Source: Candidatus Latescibacterota bacterium (GTDB lineage Bacteria; Latescibacterota; UBA2968; GCA-2709665). From it: a DNA stretch of 45,200 nt. The notes under the pieces are model-generated. The model had not been told where the DNA came from, did no database searches, and saw only the letters and a list, made by a program, of their open reading frames with translations. This document shows, in pieces, positions 1-5,780 of this stretch. Both the position numbers and the translations under genes were made by a program. Location: positions 1-45,200 of the forward strand of contig JAGWBX010000011.1 in assembly GCA_021295655.1 (NCBI GenBank), read 5' to 3'. Each line of letters opens with the position of its first letter. Within the stretch, counting starts at the first letter, position 1.

Positions 1-131
1 CTTGATGCGAAATTCTTCGGGGAAGTAAAACCGAATATATGCAAGTGGATAAAGGCGATTTAACTTTGGATTACCAGGATACACCAGGTCACTGGACGTG
101 AACTGAAAGAATGTCCTCTTTGACGAACGTT

Positions 132-827
132 TCACTTCGTTTCAGGGGTTTTCGCCTCGTTGCCGAGTTGCTGTTTTTTTCGAATTGAGGCTAGTCCCAG
201 TGCCTGTACCGTGCGAACACCTGAAAGCGATTCGTAAGACTTGGCTGACAATTCTGCTGTGGCTTCGGTCAATCTTTTCGAGACTCTGCTGAGGTATCTC
301 TTCGAAACAAGAATCAACACGGTATCAAAGGGCAACACAGCAAGACTCAGTAAGGCAAGTTTCCAGTTTATGTACAGCAGAATTGGTGGAAAAATGACCA
401 ATTGAAGGCTATTCATAATCAAGCTGTTTACTATCCCAAGGGTACTTTGAATCGAACTGTCCATATCCCGAAATCGAGAAAGGATTTCTCCTGTTTGGCG
501 GTTGTCAAAAAAGCTAAAATCCAGCGATTGTACGTGGCCGTGGAATTGCGACCTAAAATCCAGTATCATATTCACACCCACGTACTGTCCAAAAAAACTG
601 CTCAATAGCTCGGTCAATCCCAAGCCAATAGATAGAACAGCACCAATTACCAGGATAAACGTCAAAAGCGTAAAGTCTTTGTTGGGGAATACATCATCAA
701 TCAATACTTTAGTGATATATGGCCCTGGAATCTGTAGGAACATGACCATCATGCCTACTAACAATGACTGGAAGATGAACCGCCAGTACGGACGAAGCAA
801 TCTGATGATTTTCAGGATCTGACGCAT
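132..827 (-). pseudogene. Truncated ABC exporter permease (transmembrane half only)
   Basis: The 231-residue product matches the membrane domain of a type I ABC exporter: several hydrophobic segments between about residues 15 and 180 and the FFDNRQTGEILSRF and SGVRTVQALG signatures usual for this domain. It stops after ETK without any nucleotide-binding domain (no Walker A, LSGGQ or Walker B), whereas complete family members have about 560-720 residues. Shifting frame at the A7 run near 172-179 does not restore an ABC continuation. It starts 8 bp after the HlyD-like gene, so the two form one operon that would export a peptide or protein across the envelope. GC is about 40%, far below the rest of the window. 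I read it as a truncated gene; a split transporter whose ATPase lies beyond the left edge is the alternative. Confidence 0.7.
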
Positions 828-835
828 CGAATCGC

Positions 836-2116
836 TCAGTTCACGGCGGGTTCGTCTTCAGGATGTTCCTCAAGGCGATATATCTCCGGTTTCCCCATTC
901 TACCGACCGTCTTCAGGAACTTCTTCCAGAGCAACTCGACGATCGGGCCGCGCTCGGTTACGATTTTGGCCTCAACGCCCATACCGTATTTCAACGAATA
1001 CACTTTATCTCCAACCGTTATATTCGGATCGTTGACTTGGACTTTTACAGGATAGACCGTGGCTGGGATGCCAGGCGGAGCAATACCGGCGCCAACCGGC
1101 GCTGCCGGTTCAGGTTTCCGCGGCACGTCGGTTACAATTCCCTCGAATATCTTGTATTCCATGTGTGGAAACGCGTTTACGTATAACCTCACCATCTGTC
1201 CGACTTTGACCTTTGGAATATCCACCTCCTGAATCATCACCTGCGCCTGCCAGCCGCTCAGTTCCGCCAGTTCCAGTACCGCTTCGCCCGCCAAGACGCG
1301 GTCTCCGATGCGTTTGTCCAGGTTACGCGTCAGCACGGTCCCCGGTACAGGCGCTTGGATTTTCATCTGCTCCAAGTGCGTCTTCAGGAGACGATACCGA
1401 ACCCGAATTTTGCGGTAGATCTGTTTCAACTCATTCAATTCCTGTTTACGACTATCCAGCGCGGCCAGGCGTCGTTTTGCATGCTCGATTTCTACTTTGG
1501 CCCTTTGCAGTTTTATTTTGTGCTCTCGCATTGGAATAAGCTTATCGATTGGATGTTCGAAATCTTCATGTTTGTGGAAGGGCAAAACTGAGTGATAGAA
1601 TTCGAATTCTACACGTGCTCTTTCCATGTGTAATATCTCGGTGTCCCGGTCAGTTTCGGCCCTTGCAATATCCATTTCAATGATTGCACGTTCGCGTTCC
1701 AATTTCGCAGGCAAAGCGATGCGTTGAATCTCATTCAGTTTCATTTCATTTTCGATCTGCTCCAGCTCATTGCGCAGATCGGTATCATCCAGGGTCAGCA
1801 AGAGATCGCCCACTGTGACGTCCTGCCCGTGATTGACAAGAACGGTCTTGATCAGCCCAGGCCGTCGAGACTTAACAATTTTTCGCGAGGTTGGCTGCAC
1901 GTGACCGTGCCCTTTAACCGTGACATCCATTCCCAGATGCCACCCCAGAAAAACGATGAGTCCAACCATGCATCCCACAACGCACAGAATGGCGAGCAGG
2001 AAAAAGCGCACGAATCGAAAACCGATATCTGAAGTTGAAAGGACTTCCATAGCCTCTGTGTTTTTGAGAGAGTCACCCTTGTTCGGACGTTTTTTTGAAC
2101 GGTGTAATCGGTTCAT
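836..2116 (-). CDS. HlyD-family membrane fusion (periplasmic adaptor) protein
   Basis: This 426-residue protein has the build of a type I secretion adaptor. It has a short charged cytoplasmic N-terminus, one membrane anchor at about residues 36-60, a barrel-sandwich half-motif (GHGHVQP to VTVGDLLLTLDD, about 70-110), a long helical hairpin rich in Glu, Arg and Leu (about 110-250), the second lipoyl half (IQAPVPGTVLTRN, about 255) and a beta-barrel ending near residue 400. Such proteins bridge an inner-membrane ABC exporter and an outer-membrane channel, so a diderm envelope is expected. The permease fragment follows 8 bp downstream. A GGGAG stretch lies about 11 bases before the ATG. GC is about 50%, lower than the surroundings, consistent with lateral transfer of the pair. 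The exported substrate is not evident. Confidence 0.9.
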   Translation of the reverse strand: MNRLHRSKKRPNKGDSLKNTEAMEVLSTSDIGFRFVRFFLLAILCVVGCMVGLIVFLGWHLGMDVTVKGHGHVQPTSRKIVKSRRPGLIKTVLVNHGQDVTVGDLLLTLDDTDLRNELEQIENEMKLNEIQRIALPAKLERERAIIEMDIARAETDRDTEILHMERARVEFEFYHSVLPFHKHEDFEHPIDKLIPMREHKIKLQRAKVEIEHAKRRLAALDSRKQELNELKQIYRKIRVRYRLLKTHLEQMKIQAPVPGTVLTRNLDKRIGDRVLAGEAVLELAELSGWQAQVMIQEVDIPKVKVGQMVRLYVNAFPHMEYKIFEGIVTDVPRKPEPAAPVGAGIAPPGIPATVYPVKVQVNDPNITVGDKVYSLKYGMGVEAKIVTERGPIVELLWKKFLKTVGRMGKPEIYRLEEHPEDEPAVN

Positions 2117-2222
2117 CGGATGCCATCTCCCTTGATCCAGCTATCATGCAATTCTTATCGTTGTAGGCGGCCTCTCCCCCTCAAGGGGGTAGTAATGGCG
2201 AGGTGAAGGCGCTACCTCCGGT

Positions 2223-2239
2223 GCGGGCAAGATGCCCGC
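2223..2239. repeat. Perfect inverted repeat, 7-bp arms
   Basis: GCGGGCA and TGCCCGC face each other across a 3-base loop (AGA). Short GC-rich palindromes of this kind are frequently dispersed between genes in uncultured bacteria. No T-tract follows on either strand, so it is unlikely to be a terminator. Confidence 0.6.
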
Positions 2240-2343
2240 GCTCCCAGGGGAATGATACGGATGAACTGCCTGGCAGGGCGGGGCGAACGACAGACACTTG
2301 GACATCATGGGACGGGAGCACGAGATGTTTCGTCAGCCTGACG

Positions 2344-2371
2344 CCTGCCTGTGTCGGGCACGGCAGACAGG
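2344..2371. repeat. Imperfect palindrome containing the GCCTGCCTGT core
   Basis: CCTGCCTG (2344-2351) faces CAGACAGG (2364-2371) with one wobble position and an inner GTG/CAC pair. The 10-mer GCCTGCCTGT at 2343-2352 recurs at 8744-8753 and, inverted, at 5689-5698, so this is one member of a small dispersed family. Confidence 0.5.
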
Positions 2372-2537
2372 GCTTCCTTAGAGTGCTGTTAGATGTGTGA
2401 CCGACACATTTCTCGGATGATTCGGCCCGCCTCCCGCACCAGGCGGCCAATGTGGAAAATTGAGTCAATGGCGTGTATTGAAGTTACATGAAACGGAAAT
2501 CACTGTCCTGTGAATCCGATACCCTTCGAATTTCGGC

Positions 2538-2568
2538 AAAAATAAAACCCACCCGCAATGCGAGTGGG
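2538..2568 (-). terminator. Intrinsic terminator, minus strand
   Basis: Stem CCCAC/GTGGG plus CGC/GCG with one internal mismatch and an AAT loop on the plus strand at 2548-2568. Read on the minus strand it is followed by TTTTATTTTT (2538-2547). It lies directly downstream of the candidate RNA and would also stop read-through from the sialidase operon. Confidence 0.8.
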
Positions 2569-2784
2569 CGTCTTTCAATCAAACTACCCGGAGTCCCGTG
2601 CTGTCTGCAGATTCACGAGACAGACAAATAACGCTTTCCTTAGTCCTTCTGTTCTCCTCGTCGAATTCGGGGGCGGGGGTGAACCCTTGTTTTTATTGAG
2701 TTTATAAGGACCATGTCGCTCCGCGACAACATCGCGATATTCTTCAGGTGACGCGGCACTTCGGGCACACCTAATTACATTAAC
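2540..2784 (-). ncRNA. Candidate structured non-coding RNA (about 245 nt)
   Basis: The minus strand carries a near-consensus sigma70 promoter (2791-2819) and, about 240 nt on, a strong intrinsic terminator (2538-2568). The interval can fold extensively. Perfect short stems include AGGTG/CACCT near the 5' end, TGTCGC/GCGACA with loop GGA, GTCCTT/AAGGAC spanning the middle, and TGTCTG/CAGACA near the 3' end. CCCG near the 5' end can also pair with CGGG near 2590, closing the molecule. It does not show tmRNA, RNase P or SRP RNA core motifs that I can recognise. A 6S-like RNA is one possibility, on overall shape only. An 85-codon frame overlaps (2584-2841), but it starts upstream of the promoter, lacks a ribosome site and resembles nothing. 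Confidence 0.5.
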
Positions 2785-2790
2785 CAAACG

Positions 2791-2819
2791 ACTGTAATCA
2801 ACAAGCTTTTCTTTGTCAA
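2791..2819 (-). promoter_or_regulatory. Sigma70-type promoter for the candidate RNA
   Basis: On the minus strand TTGACA (2814-2819, perfect -35) is followed after exactly 17 bases by TACAGT (2791-2796, 4 of 6 to TATAAT). An A7 run lies just upstream of the -35, like an UP element. Predicted start is near 2784. This is the most consensus-like promoter I see in the window. Confidence 0.6.
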
Positions 2820-2873
2820 GTTTTTTTACGGCAAATTCCAATACACCCGTACTTCGTCAGGCGCTTGATTAGA

Positions 2874-2898
2874 TAGCGCAAACTAACAGTTTGCGCTA
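2874..2898. repeat. Perfect 11-bp inverted repeat, 3-base loop
   Basis: TAGCGCAAACT (2874-2884) faces AGTTTGCGCTA (2888-2898) across AAC. It lies between the stop of the sialidase-like gene and the RNA promoter. There is no T-tract on the minus strand, so it looks like a dispersed palindrome rather than a classic terminator. Confidence 0.7.
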
Positions 2899-2921
2899 CA
2901 ATCCCAACGCAATGAAAACAC

Positions 2922-4190
2922 CTACCCGCCTATATCCACCGTGTATTTCACGCAATCCGCCGCGAAGTCTTCCGGCTTTTCCATGTCGTCCCACCCCATG
3001 CGGCGATACTGCTCCGGCAACGTAATGACCAGTTGACCGGTACGTCTGTCTTCGTACCACCCGAAGTTGGTATATCTTACGTTTTCGTGCGCGTCGTCCG
3101 GCCTGTCCTGAATGAGCCGGACCGAGTTCCTGAAGATACACGCATTGACCGTGTCGAATTCGGAAATATTCAGCGGATATCGAGGAATCTGTCCGAAGAC
3201 GGGGCCGTCCAGGATATTGGCAATCCAGTAGGTCTTGCCCGTCACCGAAGAATCATAAAAGGCTGTACACGAGGCGGGCGTCCATACGTTCGTACCGTCG
3301 TCATAGGTCAGAGGCTCCGGCTGCGTCCAGTTCATTCCGCCATCCTCCGAAACGGCGGTATAGGGTATGGAATAGAAGCCCTGGGCCTCGTTTCCCTGAC
3401 ACCTCATCGTGACGAACAGCGCACCCGATTCCAACGCCGTGATCGAAGGCTCGCAGCATCCGATGCCGGATTGCTCAAACGGCACCTCGATAAAGTCCCC
3501 AAACTCCCATTCAAGCCCGCTCATATCGTCCTTCCAGTATCCGCGAGCGCAGACCACCCGGAAGTACCAGGGTCTCGTGCCGTCCAGTCGTTCGTACTCC
3601 GTGAAGGGCGCCAGCACGGACCCGTCCTCCAGCCAGACGCAGTGGTTCCCATTGAGGATCCCGCCACGGACGCCATACTCGAAGCCCGGACCCCAGCGGT
3701 CCGAGCCGAAGCCGTCCCCCCGGGCGATGATCTGCTCCGGATCGCTCCAGGTTGCTCCCTGGTCTCCTGAAACACTGTAATACGCCCGATAGGCGCCCTG
3801 GTTGATGTATCCGTAGCAAGTCTTGTCGGCCTTCTGCCCCCGGTAGAACCGCACCAGGGTGTCGTTTTTCCTATCCAGGCTGAATCCCGCCGGCATCAAC
3901 TGCTCTTCCTCGATCCCGACGTCGAACCTTACTCTCGGTCCCCAATCCGTCCAGTGTGTTCCGTTGTCTTCGGAAATCCTCAGCCACGTGCCGTCGTAAC
4001 AGGCGTCCAGCGTTGTGCGTCCGTCGTCGTGAGTCACCCACTGGAGGCATTCGGAGGTCACGGTTTCAACGATGCGTTCGCCGGCCGCGCCCGTATACGT
4101 CTGCCCGGATGCGTAAAATGCATGAAGGCCGTCGCTCTTTATGTAGGCGCTCTTGTCGAGGTTGTTTCCGATCCCTTCCCGGTTTTCCAT
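2922..4190 (-). CDS. Sialidase-like (BNR/Asp-box) beta-propeller protein
   Basis: The 422-residue product contains several Asp-box motifs (SEDNGTHW, SGDQGATW, SEDGGMNW), which mark the hairpins of the six-bladed sialidase propeller. Such proteins hydrolyse terminal sialic acids or related sugars, or are non-enzymatic propellers; the catalytic Arg triad and Tyr cannot be assigned by eye. No signal peptide is visible with this start. The start at 4190 is chosen because GAGGAG lies 9 bases upstream of MENREG; the 44-codon longer frame has no such site and reads unlike a protein N-terminus. The TIM-barrel-like gene lies 128 bp upstream on the same strand, suggesting a joint role in glycan use. 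Confidence 0.75.
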   Translation of the reverse strand: MENREGIGNNLDKSAYIKSDGLHAFYASGQTYTGAAGERIVETVTSECLQWVTHDDGRTTLDACYDGTWLRISEDNGTHWTDWGPRVRFDVGIEEEQLMPAGFSLDRKNDTLVRFYRGQKADKTCYGYINQGAYRAYYSVSGDQGATWSDPEQIIARGDGFGSDRWGPGFEYGVRGGILNGNHCVWLEDGSVLAPFTEYERLDGTRPWYFRVVCARGYWKDDMSGLEWEFGDFIEVPFEQSGIGCCEPSITALESGALFVTMRCQGNEAQGFYSIPYTAVSEDGGMNWTQPEPLTYDDGTNVWTPASCTAFYDSSVTGKTYWIANILDGPVFGQIPRYPLNISEFDTVNACIFRNSVRLIQDRPDDAHENVRYTNFGWYEDRRTGQLVITLPEQYRRMGWDDMEKPEDFAADCVKYTVDIGG

Positions 4191-4318
4191 ATCGGTCGTC
4201 TCCTCACGTAGCCTTGCATAGCCGCAAAATTTCAGACCCGATTGCGGTCGTTGCCGCACTGCTTTAACCACTTTGTGCCATTTGTGCTTTTTTGTGGCTA
4301 TTGCCCTTTGTGCCCGGT

Positions 4319-5119
4319 TCACCCGTTAACTGCGTCAAGCGGTATATCGCCCACCTCTCTGATCCACGCCTGCGCCCACGGGGCGGACCCGATGCCGATG
4401 TCGCAGCAGGTGTTGCCAAGAAAGACGATGCTTTCGATGCGGCCCTCCCTCAGCCACCGGAGACCCAGATTGCACTGGTGCTCCATCTGCGAGATCGACA
4501 CGGACCGCCGGTTGTGGTAGTCCCAGAGATAACATCCCAGGGAGACGCGACCGCCGGGGTTGACCGCTTCGAGGCGTTCCATGTTCCGTTCGAGGTCTGC
4601 CAGTTCATTGGAGTTCCAGGTCCAGAGATTGACCACGTCGCAGTGTTCGAGGTACGGGGCAACGGGCAGGTGGAGTTGCTTGATGTACAGGACCACCCAG
4701 AGGTCCAGCCTTCTCCCGGCAACGTTCAGTCGCGGACGGATGTTGGCGAGGTCGTCCACACTGAGGGCCCCTTTGCCGTTCTTTCGCATGAAGTCATCCA
4801 GATAGACGCCTGTGACGTTGGGATGCGTATCGGCGAGATCCAGCACACGCTGCAGTTCGTCCCCTTCCACCTGCCCGCCGCTGCCCACGATGGACCAGGT
4901 GACCTGCTTCAGCGAGGAAAAGGTAACGGCAAACTGATCGTACGGGTATGCAGGCAGGCCGCGCCACCGGATCATATGGAGGTTGGGGACGTCCAGGAAT
5001 AACGCGCCTTCGGCGGGCGTCATCCGTGACCCCTCCGTGTACCCGGCGGATGTAATGGAGTCGTTGTCCGAACCGGCCACACAGGTGAAGATCCAGAGCC
5101 TGTCACGTACGGTTTCCAT
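4319..5119 (-). CDS. Hypothetical protein, possibly TIM-barrel glycoside-hydrolase-like
   Basis: A 266-residue protein with no motif I can tie firmly to a named family. Alternating hydrophobic strands ending in acidic residues (GVYLDDF near residue 105, LDLWVVLY near 140, CDVVNLWTW near 160, VSLGCYLWDY near 195, IVFLGNT near 235) look like strands of a TIM barrel, with D and E at strand ends as in glycoside hydrolases. No signal peptide is apparent. It precedes the sialidase-like gene on the same strand, which supports a role in sugar metabolism by context only. The start has AAAGG about 7 bases upstream. Confidence 0.6.
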   Translation of the reverse strand: METVRDRLWIFTCVAGSDNDSITSAGYTEGSRMTPAEGALFLDVPNLHMIRWRGLPAYPYDQFAVTFSSLKQVTWSIVGSGGQVEGDELQRVLDLADTHPNVTGVYLDDFMRKNGKGALSVDDLANIRPRLNVAGRRLDLWVVLYIKQLHLPVAPYLEHCDVVNLWTWNSNELADLERNMERLEAVNPGGRVSLGCYLWDYHNRRSVSISQMEHQCNLGLRWLREGRIESIVFLGNTCCDIGIGSAPWAQAWIREVGDIPLDAVNG

Positions 5120-5780
5120 CGGCCGGCCTTTCGCTTGAAAAAAAACGTCTCAAAGGACTGCGGTACACACGTGAACGGTCGATCGGGTGCCGGACTGCGC
5201 CTGTTCAAGACCAAACGGCGTTGTGAGAAAAGCACAATTTTCGACAGGGACAGGCATCGGTTACGAGGCATTGGAAAGCGACGAGACCATTCGTGAGTTC
5301 GGACGCAGATGCCTCGTGCAGGAAGGCAAAAGAAAGCGGTATCGTGGAAGCGTGTCAACGGAAAACGAAGGCGGAATTGGAGGCGGTACGTGACACGGCT
5401 TCTGCCTTTCGGGGCAGCCGATAAAGCGGCGCCCGGCGCCCGGGCGGCGACCGCATGCACGACAGGCTTTATGGTCGATATCTGACCGGCCTGGCATACG
5501 GTTTGCAGGATAACATAAATCCAGCTTGAAACGGACAAGCTACCGGCCAACAGTCAAGTGAGCCTGAAGGCCACGCTTCGCAATCCGTTGATAGAGGCGC
5601 TCTGCAGGTGGAGCCGAGTCATCAGGCTACAAGGGTCGGCCGCCTGTCTGCCTGCTTGCGCGCTGCGCGCAGGCAAGCGTGCGTACGCACAGGCAGGCAG
5701 ACCGGATGGACTTCTTCAACGGGCTGTCAGCGGAAGGTCGCCGCGTCAACTGATGTACTTCGCACGTGTGGAAAACAGAC
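5120..5780. other. Divergent intergenic region with nested palindromes
   Basis: About 660 bp between the divergent TIM-barrel-like and helicase genes. Frames of 68-176 codons exist in several phases but are Arg/Pro/Ser-rich shadows without ribosome sites. The clearest structure is the nested palindrome at 5644-5700. Promoters for both flanking genes should lie here, but none is convincing by eye. Confidence 0.55.
5648..5700. repeat. Nested palindromic repeat
   Basis: An outer CTGCCTGC/GCAGGCAG pair (5648-5655 with 5693-5700) encloses GCTTGC/GCAAGC (5654-5659 with 5673-5678) and the perfect 12-base palindrome GTGCGTACGCAC (5679-5690). The inverted 10-mer ACAGGCAGGC (5689-5698) links it to similar elements at 2343 and 8744. 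Confidence 0.6.

Larger units (their letters stand above)
2117..2537. other. Repeat-rich intergenic region
   Basis: About 420 bp without a supportable gene. It carries three short palindromes: CCCCCT facing AGGGGG at 2176-2189, a perfect GCGGGCA/TGCCCGC pair at 2223-2239, and an imperfect CCTGCCTG/CAGACAGG hairpin at 2344-2371. Translations across it in either direction are low-complexity and unlike any family I know. Confidence 0.6.

Noticed and set aside
1..141. 46-codon open frame at the left edge, minus strand
   Set aside because: Protein-like in places and starting with GTG in a 4-base overlap, but too short and cut by the edge; a plus-strand frame ending at 102 looks equally plausible.
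2584..2841. 85-codon minus-strand frame
   Set aside because: It starts upstream of a strong promoter, has no ribosome site, contains a PPPP stretch and matches no family; the region reads better as an RNA gene.
5020..5550. 176-codon minus-strand frame upstream of the TIM-barrel-like gene
   Set aside because: Arg/Pro/Phe-rich, no ribosome site, and it overlaps the real gene start in another phase.
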